This document shows positions 8,014-17,148 of a stretch of DNA of 64,000 bases, piece by piece. The translations under genes and the position numbers were made by a program. The notes under the pieces are model-generated. The model saw only the letters and a program-made list of their open reading frames with translations. It had not been told where the DNA came from and did no database searches. The stretch covers positions 1,984,001 to 2,048,000 of the forward strand of contig NZ_CP070353.1 in assembly GCF_016919405.1 (NCBI RefSeq), given 5' to 3'. This DNA is from Ensifer sp. PDNC004 (GTDB taxonomy: Bacteria; Pseudomonadota; Alphaproteobacteria; Rhizobiales; Rhizobiaceae). How positions within the stretch are numbered: position 1 is the first letter of the stretch; each line of letters opens with the position of its first letter.

Positions 8014-10488
8014 TCAGCGGCCGCCGGCGCGTAGCTGCGAGAGCGTCATCAGCGTTTCGGCACTGACGCTGCCGCCCCCGCCGCCGGTCAGGATCGCGAG
8101 ACCAGGCGAAACGTCCTGGTTGTTTTCGACGTCATAGAGTGCCGTGAAGCGCTGCAGCAGCTTGTCGATCTTCCCGGGCTCCTGCAATTCCTTGAGGTTG
8201 ATCGTGCGCTCGATATAGGCCGCCTGGGCTTCGATCTTGGCGTTCTGCAAGCCCTCCGGCATGCTGTAGGCGGTCTTGATCACCTCGAACAGGGCGCGGT
8301 CGGCCAGGATGTCGTATGCAGTATTGATCTCCGGGGCCTTGCGCTTGAAGTAGAGCGCAAGACGAATGCCGCCGTTGTCGGCGCCTTCCCGTTCTTCGAG
8401 CGACTGGTTGAGGAAGAGATCGACCGTGGTGATGAGACCGCGGCGGGTCTGGATATGGCCTGCCTCGCCCCGGACGATCTTGCCGTCCTTGTCGAAGTTG
8501 AAGGACGAGACGATCTCGCGGTATTTCAGCCCGTTCGGATCGGTGTTGATAAAACTCTTCGGATCTTCGAGATCCGACGTGAACATCTCTCTGAGATAAT
8601 CGCTCTTGACCGTCTCGGGGTCGATACCGGAGCCGACAAGGACCAGATCGACCAGTCGCCGGTTCTTCAGAAAGTCATCCAGTGTTTCGATCTTCGCGAT
8701 CTCGGCGGTGTAGTATTTGGCTTCGTCCTGGGCCTTTTGCTTGGCGACCTTCTTCTCGTCATCGGTCCCGAAGCGGGACTTGGCGATGATGTAGTCCCTC
8801 GCCGTGCTCATGATGTCGGAGTCGCTCTGCGCGAGCTTCGGCGCGCCGAGCGTCCCGTCGGGATTGAAATTGAACGCCTTCACGAGCTTGACGTAGCGCT
8901 CGTCACGCAGCGTGTTGGCATAGCTCTTGGGATCGTTGAGATCACTGGTCAGGATGCGCCTCAGCTCACGCGTGCTCAGCCCCTCTTCTTCTAGTCCGAA
9001 GGCGCGCAGCGTGAACGTCACCACACCCTTGTCGGCAAGCAGCTTGTCGACCGATTCCATCGTGTTGACCAAGAGCTTGAAGCTCTTGACCATCGCTTCG
9101 TCTTCGGCGTCGCCCTTGTCGTTGTAGCGCACCATGTAGCCGTCGGACGTGGTCTTCAACTGATCTGCGTTCTGTGCCGTCTTGCCGGGCTGCAGCGTAC
9201 CGTCGGCCTGGAAATTGAAGGCCTTGTGCATCGCCTTGAAGGCGGCATTGTACTCGCCGCCCTGTGTGTTGACGTAGCTGTTCGGGTCGTTGATGTCGCT
9301 GGTGAGAATGTTTTCGATCGTCGACGGCACCGTTGTCGATGACTTGAGGCCGAAGGCTGTGACGATGTAATTGAACAGCCGGCTATCGCTTGTCAGCTCA
9401 GAAATGCTGGTAATGCCGGCGATCTTCTGCTCGTAGTATTCCTTGTTGAGCAGCGCCCCGGCACCGGTCAGGCGCGTTCCGCCCATTGGGGTATCGCCGG
9501 GTTTTTCGAAGACGTAGATGTTGTTGAGCGCGGTCTTCTTCTCTTCACTGATCGCCTTCTCACCGGCAGGAACGGTGCCGTCGGCGTTGAAGTTGAACGT
9601 TTCCGCCAACTTGATGTAGGTTGCGAAACTGCGGATGCGCCCGTTCAGCTGGTTGATTTCCTGGCCGAGCGATGTCATCAGCGCAGGAGCCTGATCGCGT
9701 GGCGGCAGCTTGGCATCGAGATCCGCGACGATCGCGTTCTGTTCGTCGATCTTCGCTTGAATAGCCGGCTTGTCCGCAGAGGGTGCTTCAGCCAGTTGGG
9801 CGGTCAGCACATCGATCGCCGCGAGAGACTTCCTCCGTGTGTCGAGGTCCGTCTGCAGCTTGACCGCTTCATCCCGTCTCGTGATGTCGGCCGTGCGGCT
9901 TGCGGTTAGTGCGGCCGGGTCACTGGTCAGGGCGTTGCGCACTTCAGTGTAGTTGAATGTCTTCGTGTCCAGCCCGAAGACCGTAAAGGCAAACGAACGC
10001 AGCCGTTCGTTGCCGAGAAACTTGTCGACATCGGTGACCAGATCCATGGCCGCGCCAAAATAGGCCATCTCGCCGCGCATGACCGTGTCGAGGCTAGCGA
10101 TCCGCTCGTTGTAGAGACCGATCAGCGCATCCTGCTGTGCGTTGGTTTGAGCCACCGGCTTCGACGAGCTGAAGTTGAAGGCCTGCGCGAAGTTGCGGTA
10201 GCGTTCATCGGTGAGACGGCTGGCAAAGCTGTTTTCGTCCGAAAGGTCGCTTTCCAGGACCTTGCGCATGAAGGCCTTGGCATAGGTCATGTCCTCCAGG
10301 CCATGTGCCTTCATCGCGTATGAGTAGAGTCGATAGTCGTCCAGAAACTCCTCGACAGTTTTCACACTGCCGATGTTCTCTTTATAATATTCGGCTTCAC
10401 GCGCGATCTGCGGCTGCTGGGCAATGCGGTTGAGGCTGCTCCTCATGTCCCGCGTGATGCGACTGTAGTCGAGATAGGTCGATACCAT
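8014..10488 (-). CDS. Large protein built from DUF1217 repeats
   Basis: 824 residues with no signal peptide or membrane segment. I count about six related modules, near residues 31-106, 137-300, 349-430, 464-545, 588-670 and a degraded one near 705-795. Each begins with an aromatic-rich helix (EAEYYKENI, NKEYYEQKI, EAKYYTAEI), contains a LTSDLNDPKSY-like turn and ends in AFNF(N/Q)-x-DGTL. Module 2 is split by a coiled-coil-like insertion (about 200-285). The C-terminus is Gly-rich. In my recollection DUF1217 proteins of rhizobia often lie near flagellar genes, but none are here. Function unknown; the repeats suggest a rod-like structural or assembly protein. Confidence 0.8.
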   Translation of the reverse strand: MVSTYLDYSRITRDMRSSLNRIAQQPQIAREAEYYKENIGSVKTVEEFLDDYRLYSYAMKAHGLEDMTYAKAFMRKVLESDLSDENSFASRLTDERYRNFAQAFNFSSSKPVAQTNAQQDALIGLYNERIASLDTVMRGEMAYFGAAMDLVTDVDKFLGNERLRSFAFTVFGLDTKTFNYTEVRNALTSDPAALTASRTADITRRDEAVKLQTDLDTRRKSLAAIDVLTAQLAEAPSADKPAIQAKIDEQNAIVADLDAKLPPRDQAPALMTSLGQEINQLNGRIRSFATYIKLAETFNFNADGTVPAGEKAISEEKKTALNNIYVFEKPGDTPMGGTRLTGAGALLNKEYYEQKIAGITSISELTSDSRLFNYIVTAFGLKSSTTVPSTIENILTSDINDPNSYVNTQGGEYNAAFKAMHKAFNFQADGTLQPGKTAQNADQLKTTSDGYMVRYNDKGDAEDEAMVKSFKLLVNTMESVDKLLADKGVVTFTLRAFGLEEEGLSTRELRRILTSDLNDPKSYANTLRDERYVKLVKAFNFNPDGTLGAPKLAQSDSDIMSTARDYIIAKSRFGTDDEKKVAKQKAQDEAKYYTAEIAKIETLDDFLKNRRLVDLVLVGSGIDPETVKSDYLREMFTSDLEDPKSFINTDPNGLKYREIVSSFNFDKDGKIVRGEAGHIQTRRGLITTVDLFLNQSLEEREGADNGGIRLALYFKRKAPEINTAYDILADRALFEVIKTAYSMPEGLQNAKIEAQAAYIERTINLKELQEPGKIDKLLQRFTALYDVENNQDVSPGLAILTGGGGGSVSAETLMTLSQLRAGGR

Positions 10489-10831
10489 GCCCTGGCGCCT
10501 CGTCGGTTACCCATGGGGACAGGCCGGACCCGAGCCCCGAAATAGAATTCTGACGCGTCATGATTGCAGAGCTGGCTTGCGTGTGGCTTTTCCGGCAGTT
10601 CGAACGACAGCGCAGGTGCGCCTGATCGGAACGAATGCAGTCGCACTGTTGACGAAACGGAAACCCTGACCGGTCGGCTTTTGCTAACCATCGAAAAACG
10701 CAAAGTTTTCTTAACCGCGAATTTTAAGTCGTTCGGAAAGGGCGCCGCCTATTCTCCTGCTCATAGAGGACGAAAAAGTCCCGACGAGAAGACCGGAAAC
10801 CGGCTCTCAAGGAAAAACAAGGGCGATTGAA
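10489..10831. other. Divergent intergenic region
   Basis: 343 bases between the DUF1217-repeat gene (minus) and the 10832 gene (plus). It must hold both promoters, but I find no consensus sigma-70 or EcfG match. No structured RNA or credible small gene was seen. Confidence 0.5.
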
Positions 10832-11398
10832 ATGCGCAACACACTCTCTCAACCCGCATGGGTCGAAAACACGCTCCGTCTTGATCCGCAGCGCTTTCCA
10901 CAGCAGGCGAGCTACGCTTTGCGCGGTCACACCGGTAATGTCACGATCAGCCTGGACGAGCGTGGCGCAGTTCTGCGCAAGGTGCTACCATCGAGCGGCC
11001 TGCCGCTTTCGATCGCACTGCCGGCGCGCGCATTCAAGGGGGTCGCGGCTCGCGCGATCGATCACGGCGACGGAGACGTTACAGTGACGCTGGAACTTCA
11101 TCACGACGACCCGGACCTCTGTGTCCCGCTGCTCGTCGCACACGACCTGTCCGACATCGCGGCCGACTGGCGCGCCTGGGCAGAAGCTTACCGCATTCCG
11201 ATGCTGATGGTCGAAGCGGATGGCGTGGCAAGGCCGCTCGAAGAGCACCTTGGCGACGTGCGCACCGCGCCCGTCAAGCCGCGCCGCCGCCACTCCTTCT
11301 TCGCCGAGCGCCGCCCGCGCTTCCTCGTGCGCCGTTCCACCGGCACGCTTGGCGTACACATGAAGATCGACGGGCGCGAGATCATCGCCCGCAGCTAA
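10832..11398 (+). CDS. Conserved rhizobial protein (DUF6101-like)
   Basis: 188 residues, cytoplasmic by composition, with no membrane segment. A central acidic part (DHGDGDVTVTLELHHDDPDLCVP) is followed by a basic segment with KPRRRHSFFAERRPRF and a C-terminal tail GVHMKIDGREIIARS. The pattern fits a family of alphaproteobacterial proteins annotated only as DUF6101, from memory. The ATG is preceded by AAGGGCG. A 15-bp perfect terminator follows 20 bases after the stop, so it is a single-gene unit. I cannot assign a function. Confidence 0.7.
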   Translation: MRNTLSQPAWVENTLRLDPQRFPQQASYALRGHTGNVTISLDERGAVLRKVLPSSGLPLSIALPARAFKGVAARAIDHGDGDVTVTLELHHDDPDLCVPLLVAHDLSDIAADWRAWAEAYRIPMLMVEADGVARPLEEHLGDVRTAPVKPRRRHSFFAERRPRFLVRRSTGTLGVHMKIDGREIIARS

Positions 11399-11417
11399 TT
11401 GCAGAGCCTACCTCCAG

Positions 11418-11458
11418 CGCGACAGCCGGCCGTTCCCTGCGGCCGGCTGTCGCGTTTG
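11418..11458 (+). terminator. Strong hairpin terminator after the 10832 gene
   Basis: Perfect 15-bp stem (11418-11432 with 11440-11454), 7-base loop, followed by GTTTGG-type sequence with only a short T run. Confidence 0.75.
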
Positions 11459-11620
11459 GTGCGGTCAGATCTGTCGGGATATTTCTTACGGGCACGCTTG
11501 CCCTGACGGCGTTGCCGCCTCCCCCGACGATTTACCGGATGTTCCCCCGGAAACAGTCGCATCGCCTTCTTCGTGCCATATGGGCTTCATAGCCAAGACC
11601 ACGAAAGAAGGAGAAACCCG

Positions 11621-11725
11621 ATGCGCAAGCACATCGCCTCAATCGTTGCCGCCGTCCTGTCCAGTTTCCGTGCGCGTCACGAGGCACGCAAGCGCAAGGC
11701 CGCCCGCGACATCAGCTGGGCCTGA
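11621..11725 (+). CDS. Very small basic protein (34 residues)
   Basis: ATG at 11621 behind a strong ribosome site (AAGAAGGAGAAA). The product starts MRKHIASIVAAVLSSF and continues with an Arg/Lys/His-rich half ending DISWA. The hydrophobic then basic layout suggests a membrane-surface microprotein. A bidirectional terminator lies about 50 bases downstream. Intergenic location, a near-ideal ribosome site and terminator support a real gene; the function is unknown. Confidence 0.5.
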   Translation: MRKHIASIVAAVLSSFRARHEARKRKAARDISWA

Positions 11726-11776
11726 GATTTTTGCAGGCCCGCAACGGGCGGGCCGACCCATGGGGCAATGAAGACG

Positions 11777-11803
11777 ATCCTCCGCCACAACGGAGGATTT
11801 TTC
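11777..11803. terminator. Bidirectional terminator between the small gene and ubiA
   Basis: 8-bp perfect stem (11777-11784 with 11791-11798), 6-base loop and a T run on the plus strand. The ubiA stop lies at its right edge, so it may serve both convergent genes. Confidence 0.7.
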
Positions 11804-12761
11804 ATATCATGCGCAGAATGAGCGCCAGCACCAGCCCGGCGAAGATGATCAAGCCGACGATGCCGTTGAACTTGAACAGCGCCAGGCACTGTGCGGGATC
11901 GTGGATGTTCAGGACGAGGATCTGATAGGTCAGCATCGCCGCTGCGATCAGAAGGCCGACATAGGCAACCGCGCCGGCGCCGGCTGCGACGAAGGACAGA
12001 AGGACAAGCAGCGTCGCGATGCCGTAAAGGCCGATCAGCCAGGGGCGCGGGTTTTCACCGAAGCGCCGCGCCGTCGAGCGCACGCCGATCAGTTCGTCGT
12101 CCTCCTTGTCCTGGTAAGCGTAGATCGTGTCGTAACCGATCGTCCAGGCGATCGCCGCGCCGTAAAGCAGAACGGCGGCCAAGGAGAGCGTGCCGAACTC
12201 GGCCGCCCAGCCCATCAGCGCTCCCCACGAAAACGCTAGCCCCAGGAAAAACTGCGGCCAGTCGGTAAAGCGCTTGGCAAAAGGGTAGATCGCGACAATC
12301 GCCAGCGACAGGATGCCGAGCACGATCGAGAAGGTGTTGAACTGCAACAGCACCACAAGGCCGACGAGCGCCTGCAGCACCATGAACACCTTGGCCTGAA
12401 GGCGCGAAACACGGCCCGACGGCAGCGGCCGCGAGCGGGTGCGGGCAACTTCCATGTCGATGTCGTGATCGACGATGTCGTTGTAGGTGCAGCCGGCGCC
12501 ACGCATGGCGATGGCGCCGACAGTGAACAGGAAGCAATGGAACAGGAAGCGGCCGAAGGAGAATTGACCGGCGCTGGCCGCCGCGCCCGACGCCAGGGCC
12601 ACGGACCAGAGGCACGGCAACAGCAGCAGTTGCCAGCCGATCGGACGGTCCCAACGAGCGAGCTGCGCATAGGGCCAGAGCGCACGCGGCAGCACGCGAT
12701 AGACCCAGTTGTTGGATGGCGCGTCCTGAACGCGGCCGGAATCGGCAGAGATTGTGTTCAT
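11802..12761 (-). CDS. ubiA: 4-hydroxybenzoate polyprenyltransferase
   Basis: Integral membrane enzyme that attaches the polyprenyl tail to 4-hydroxybenzoate in ubiquinone synthesis. The 319-residue length is slightly longer than the typical ~290 because of an N-terminal extension. The two Asp-rich motifs that bind Mg-diphosphate are present: NDIVDHDID (about residue 98) and YDTIYAYQDKEDD (about 208). Multiple hydrophobic helices fit the usual 8-9 transmembrane architecture. It stands alone, with no other ubi gene in the window. Confidence 0.93.
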   Translation of the reverse strand: MNTISADSGRVQDAPSNNWVYRVLPRALWPYAQLARWDRPIGWQLLLLPCLWSVALASGAAASAGQFSFGRFLFHCFLFTVGAIAMRGAGCTYNDIVDHDIDMEVARTRSRPLPSGRVSRLQAKVFMVLQALVGLVVLLQFNTFSIVLGILSLAIVAIYPFAKRFTDWPQFFLGLAFSWGALMGWAAEFGTLSLAAVLLYGAAIAWTIGYDTIYAYQDKEDDELIGVRSTARRFGENPRPWLIGLYGIATLLVLLSFVAAGAGAVAYVGLLIAAAMLTYQILVLNIHDPAQCLALFKFNGIVGLIIFAGLVLALILRMI

Positions 12762-12835
12762 ATCCCTGTTTGACGCCGCAGGCCCGACCGGTCAAGCGGC
12801 GAGATCGCCGCCGACCAAGGGAGCAAAACGCCTGA

Positions 12836-13642
12836 TCAGGGAAGCGTGAAATCGAAGCGGTAGGTTGCCGACAGGCCGACGAGAACCTGGTTGCGGCTGC
12901 CGCGTTCGCGAACGAGGCTGGAATCGGCTGCCGGACCAAGCAGGCGCTTGTATTCGGCATAGGCGCTCGTCTCGAGCTTTTCGGTTGCCTGCCAGGTGAT
13001 CGCGGCACCGACGCCGGCCGATCCGACGCCGCCATGCGGGGTATAGTTGCTGAGACCGGAGGCCGCCGCCTCGCGATCATTCACACCGTAGTAGGCCGTG
13101 TAGTAGCCGCTGGTGGCCGCCGACAGGCGCGGGCCGCCGGAAATACGGACATTGCTGCTGACATCAGCAAAGGCGTCCGCCGCAACATCGGCGACGACGC
13201 CGTGGTGACTGCGAATGCCCTGGCGGACCTCGGCGCGCACGCGCAGCCAGTCGGTCGGGTAGACCTCGGCAAAGCCGCCGGCTTCACCGCCGAACTTGAT
13301 CGGATCAAGACCCTTGAGGTCGCTGGAGGTGCCGGAATCGCGTTCGAAGATCAGCTTGCCGACGAGACCGGCGCGGAAGCTGCCCTGGTCGACGAGCGCA
13401 TAGGACATGTTGTCATTGCGCGAGGAGAAGCGGACCGTGCTGCCGGCCTTGCCGAGCGAGATCAGCGGGGCAGCCTGGAACATGCGCTTGGAAGCGCCTT
13501 CGTATTTCGGGCCGTAGAAGCCGGTGGCGCCGACCTTCAGGTACCAGTCGCCGGACCAGAAATGTTGGCCGTCGCCGGCAGAGGCGGCATTTGCCGACAG
13601 CAAAAGGGTTCCAGAAAGGAGAAGAAGAGAACGGATACGCAA
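12836..13642 (-). CDS. MipA/OmpV family outer-membrane protein
   Basis: 268 residues with an N-terminal signal peptide ending NAASA. The beta-rich body shows alternating patterns typical of an outer-membrane barrel and a final aromatic strand ending YRFDF-TLP. The open frame continues upstream to 13726, but the extra part has no signal-like character. A TTG at 13642 gives MRIRSLLLLSGTLLLSANA and is preceded by CGGAG, so I chose TTG. MipA family members in other species bind murein-modifying enzymes or act as stress-related scaffolds; the role here is unknown. Confidence 0.8.
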   Translation of the reverse strand: MRIRSLLLLSGTLLLSANAASAGDGQHFWSGDWYLKVGATGFYGPKYEGASKRMFQAAPLISLGKAGSTVRFSSRNDNMSYALVDQGSFRAGLVGKLIFERDSGTSSDLKGLDPIKFGGEAGGFAEVYPTDWLRVRAEVRQGIRSHHGVVADVAADAFADVSSNVRISGGPRLSAATSGYYTAYYGVNDREAAASGLSNYTPHGGVGSAGVGAAITWQATEKLETSAYAEYKRLLGPAADSSLVRERGSRNQVLVGLSATYRFDFTLP

Positions 13643-13811
13643 GAAACAACTCCGGAAGATGCATTCGCCGGGGCGAAATTGGCCGTGCCGTCGGGCCGAA
13701 GGAGGGAGTGGGCAGGAACGGCACATGGCGAGTTATTGGCCCTTGTTCCTACGATTCCGTTAACCAGGTCAATTCAGCTTTCGTTTCCCATGAGCGCTTA
13801 GCTGCCCACAG

Positions 13812-14636
13812 TCACTGGCCGAGATAGGTCTTCAGATAGACGCTCGGCGGGCTGCCCAGCATGCGGCGGAACATCGTGGTAAAGGCCGCGACGTTCTCAT
13901 AGCCGGCATCGAGCGCCACGTTGATGATCGGCTCACCGTCGGCCAAAAGCGGCAGCGAGGCGAAGATGCAGGCCTGCTGACGCCAGGTGACGAAGCTGAC
14001 GCCCGTCTCGTTGCGAAACAGCCGCGTGAACGAGCGGCGGCTGAGACCCAGCCTGTCGGCCCACTGGTCGATGCTGGCGGCCGCCGATGGCGCCTGCAAA
14101 AATTGCCGGCAAAGCGCCGCAAGCCGTTCGTCGCGCGGGAACGGCAGGCCGAGCGGGCGCTCCTGCAGGCGGCCGATTTCCTCCAGAAGCAGATCGGTCA
14201 CCAATTGTTCGCGCCGCTCCGACATCGCCTCGTTCTCGACGCTGACGAGGGCATCGACGAGGCTGCCGGCCAAAGGATTGATTTCCATGACCATCGGCCG
14301 CTCGGCGCGCAAAAGGTCCGGCGCAAAGTAGATCGAGTGCATGCGCACGTCGCTGATCATCTCGGCCGAATGCTCCATGCCCGCCGGGATCAAAAGAGCG
14401 TGGCCGGGCGGCACCATCCACCGCCCGCGCTCGGTGCGCATCAGCACGACGCCGCCGCGCGCCCACCAGAGCTGGGTCCGGGTGTGTTTGTGAAAAGGCA
14501 CGAGGAGGCCGGCATTGTAATCCCGTCCGAGGGCGAGCACCGGGGCGTTTCCGGTCTCGACCCAGTCGAGGTTCCGGAAGTGATCGTCATCGGGAAGCTG
14601 CGGTAGCGGATATCGACGGATCGCCATTTGGCCCAC
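13812..14636 (-). CDS. AraC-family transcriptional regulator, cupin type
   Basis: 274 residues. The N-terminal cupin-like sensor domain (H48-K-H50 region, PPGHALLIPAGMEHSAEM) is followed by a C-terminal AraC/XylS double helix-turn-helix with LGLSRRSFTRLFRNETG and AGYENVAAFTTMFRRMLG-type elements. It is divergent from the Fsr-type MFS pump with 101 bases between starts, so it most likely regulates that pump. The start may be M4 at 14627. The ligand is unknown. Confidence 0.88.
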   Translation of the reverse strand: MGQMAIRRYPLPQLPDDDHFRNLDWVETGNAPVLALGRDYNAGLLVPFHKHTRTQLWWARGGVVLMRTERGRWMVPPGHALLIPAGMEHSAEMISDVRMHSIYFAPDLLRAERPMVMEINPLAGSLVDALVSVENEAMSERREQLVTDLLLEEIGRLQERPLGLPFPRDERLAALCRQFLQAPSAAASIDQWADRLGLSRRSFTRLFRNETGVSFVTWRQQACIFASLPLLADGEPIINVALDAGYENVAAFTTMFRRMLGSPPSVYLKTYLGQ

Positions 14637-14737
14637 TCACGAAAGAAATCGACCAGATCACAAAAGCAGGCCAATCGCAACCTCAGTAGAGATGGGGCCA
14701 CGCCGCACACAACCTTCGAGACGGCAAGGAATCACCC

Positions 14738-15934
14738 ATGTCTACCGTGACTTCAACTTCCGGGATCTCCCCGGAGAAGACGGCTTTCTCCGTCATCCTC
14801 GCCGTCAGCTTCTGCCATATGCTGAACGACATCATGCAGTCGCTGCTGACCGCGCTTTATCCGCTGCTGAAGGCGAATTACTCGCTCGACTTCGTGCAGA
14901 TCGGCCTCCTGACCTTCACCTTCCAGCTGACGGCATCGATGCTGCAGCCGGCCGTCGGCATCATCACCGACCGCTGGGCCCTGCCCTATTCCCTGCCGCT
15001 CGCCATGCTCTCGACCTGCAGCGGCCTGATCCTGCTCGCCAACGCCCATGACTTCTGGGTTCTTCTGGTTGCTGCCAGCCTGATCGGCGTCGGCTCGGCG
15101 ATCTTCCATCCGGAATCGTCCCGCATCGCCCGCCTTGCCTCGGGCGGTCGCCACGGCCTTGCCCAATCGCTGTTCCAGGTAGGCGGCAATGCCGGTAGCG
15201 CCATGGGTCCGCTGCTCGCCGCCTTCATCGTCATCCCGTTCGGCCAGGGGAGCCTCAGCTGGTTCTCGATCGTCGCGATCATCGGCTTCTTCGTGCTCTC
15301 CTGGGTCAGCACCTGGTATGTCCGCCATCGCCGCACGACCATGAGCCGCGCAGCCCCGAGCCGGGCCCTGCCCCTGCCGAAGGGCCGGGTGATGTGGGCG
15401 GTTGCCGTGCTCGTGCTTTTGACGGCCACCAAGAATGTCTACATGGCGAGCATCTCCAGCTACTTCACCTTCTTCGTCATCGAGAAATTCGGCGTCGAGG
15501 TGCAGCAGGCGCAGCTGATGCTGTTCCTGTTCCTGGGTGCTGCCGCAGCCGGAACCTTCCTCGGCGGCCCGATCGGCGACCGTTACGGCGCCCGCTTCGT
15601 CATCTGGTTCTCGATCCTCGGCGTCATCCCCTTCGCCTTGATTCTGCCCTATGCGAACCTCTTCTGGACCTGCGTGCTCTCCGTCATTATCGGCCTGATC
15701 TTCTCCTCGGCCTTCTCGGCGATCGTCGTCTTCGCCCAGGAGCTGGTTCCCGGTCGCGTCGGACTGATTGCCGGCGTCTTCTTCGGGTTCGCCTTCGGTT
15801 TCGGCGGTATGGGCGCTGCCGTACTCGGCATCTTCGCCGACCGGCAGGGCATCGAGTTCGTCTACACGATCTGCTCCTATCTGCCGCTGCTCGGCGTGCT
15901 CACCATCCTCCTGCCGAGGATCCCGGCACGATAA
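14738..15934 (+). CDS. MFS transporter, fosmidomycin-resistance (Fsr) family
   Basis: 398 residues with about 12 hydrophobic helices of the major facilitator fold. N-terminal SFCHMLNDIMQSLLTALYP and the loop FHPESSRIARLASGGRHG are the landmarks of the Fsr subgroup, whose founding member exports fosmidomycin in E. coli. The C-terminal half has the second MFS loop motif GGPIGDRYGAR. It is divergent from an AraC regulator. An 11-bp terminator lies 31 bases after the stop, so it is monocistronic. Substrate unknown; drug or metabolite efflux is likely. Confidence 0.88.
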   Translation: MSTVTSTSGISPEKTAFSVILAVSFCHMLNDIMQSLLTALYPLLKANYSLDFVQIGLLTFTFQLTASMLQPAVGIITDRWALPYSLPLAMLSTCSGLILLANAHDFWVLLVAASLIGVGSAIFHPESSRIARLASGGRHGLAQSLFQVGGNAGSAMGPLLAAFIVIPFGQGSLSWFSIVAIIGFFVLSWVSTWYVRHRRTTMSRAAPSRALPLPKGRVMWAVAVLVLLTATKNVYMASISSYFTFFVIEKFGVEVQQAQLMLFLFLGAAAAGTFLGGPIGDRYGARFVIWFSILGVIPFALILPYANLFWTCVLSVIIGLIFSSAFSAIVVFAQELVPGRVGLIAGVFFGFAFGFGGMGAAVLGIFADRQGIEFVYTICSYLPLLGVLTILLPRIPAR

Positions 15935-15965
15935 AAGATCAGGCAGAAAGACCTGGAAAATCGGA

Positions 15966-16000
15966 CCGGGCGCCGCCATGCGGCGCCCGGTTTCCGTTTC
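15966..16000 (+). terminator. Terminator of the Fsr-type gene
   Basis: Perfect 11-bp GC-rich stem (15966-15976 with 15980-15990) with a 3-base loop, then TTTCCGTTTC. Confidence 0.75.
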
Positions 16001-16107
16001 TCGAAAGACACAGCCATCGCCACCCCGCGGCCGCGCGCAGCCCTACGTAATCATTCATAAATTTTTGCGCGCTACGGTCGTCTGACGGGCTTGGGCAGGG
16101 GTATACA

Positions 16108-17148
16108 ATGCAGGGGCGAACGGCGATTCCGGCCTTATTGGCGACGTTGCTATTCGCAACGGCGGCACCGGCCGAGACCCTGAACCTGCTCATCTGGGAA
16201 TCCTATATCGACCAGAAGATCCTCGACCGCTGGTCGTCGATCACGGGCGTTGCGGTGCACCAGGTCTATTACGACAGCGGCGATACCCGCGACGAGGTGC
16301 TGGCCGATCCGAACAGCCGCGTCGACCTGGTGGTAACCGGCGAAAACAGTGCCGCCCTCTTCGGCCGCAAGGGCGTTCTCGAAAAGCTCGACGAGACCAA
16401 CGTCGCCTCGCTCAGGGACTACGACGAAAGCTGGCGCACGCGCTGCTCCGGCCGGGGCCTGCCCTATCTCTGGGGCACGATGGGCATTCTCTACCGCTCC
16501 GACGTGTTATCCGAAGCACCGACCTCCTGGCAGGATCTGATGCGCCCTGCCCCTGCGCTTTCCAAGCATGTGGCTATGTACGACGACCACAACGAAGCCT
16601 TCGTCGCGCCGTTGATGCTGCTCGGCCAATCGATTAACACCAATGACAGCAGCACGCTGAGGGCCGCCTTCACGCTGATGAAGGAACAGGCCCCTTCCGT
16701 GCTCACCTACGAATACGTCATCAGCTCGATCCAGAACCCTGCCGTCAGCAAGGACATCTACATGGCGCTCGGCTACAGCGGCGACCAGCATGTCCTCAAT
16801 GCCAAGGCCGGCACTCCTGGCATATGGCGTTACGTGGTTCCCAAGGAAGGCACGCTCTCCTGGCTCGACTGCATGTCCGTCGTTGCCAAATCGCAAAACA
16901 AGGATCGGGCGCTGGCGCTGCTCGACTATCTCGGCTCGCCGGGGAGTGCCGCCGCCAATGCGCTGGCACTCAACATGCCGACGGCAAGCCGGGCGGCCCA
17001 CGCACTCCTGCCGGAAGAGGTCCGCTCCGACCCGGCGATCTACCCCTCGCCCGACATTCTGGCCAAGAGCCAGTATCAACAGGAACTGTCCACAGAATCG
17101 GTGCAATTGCGCCGACGGATCATCAGCACATTGGCGAATTTCCAGTGA
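16108..17148 (+). CDS. Periplasmic polyamine-binding protein (PotD/NspS-like)
   Basis: 346 residues with a Sec signal peptide (cleavage after APA, residue 22). The fold and length are those of PotD-type solute-binding proteins. Residues that contact polyamines in E. coli PotD have counterparts: W30 and Y33 in LIWESY, D160 and E163 in DDHNEA, and W252 and D254 in SWLDCM. No ABC transporter genes are nearby. Instead the gene overlaps by 4 bases (GTGA) a membrane GGDEF-EAL protein. That layout is the NspS-MbaA arrangement of Vibrio cholerae, where the binding protein signals norspermidine or spermidine to a c-di-GMP enzyme rather than feeding transport. Ligand identity is inference. Confidence 0.85.
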   Translation: MQGRTAIPALLATLLFATAAPAETLNLLIWESYIDQKILDRWSSITGVAVHQVYYDSGDTRDEVLADPNSRVDLVVTGENSAALFGRKGVLEKLDETNVASLRDYDESWRTRCSGRGLPYLWGTMGILYRSDVLSEAPTSWQDLMRPAPALSKHVAMYDDHNEAFVAPLMLLGQSINTNDSSTLRAAFTLMKEQAPSVLTYEYVISSIQNPAVSKDIYMALGYSGDQHVLNAKAGTPGIWRYVVPKEGTLSWLDCMSVVAKSQNKDRALALLDYLGSPGSAAANALALNMPTASRAAHALLPEEVRSDPAIYPSPDILAKSQYQQELSTESVQLRRRIISTLANFQ

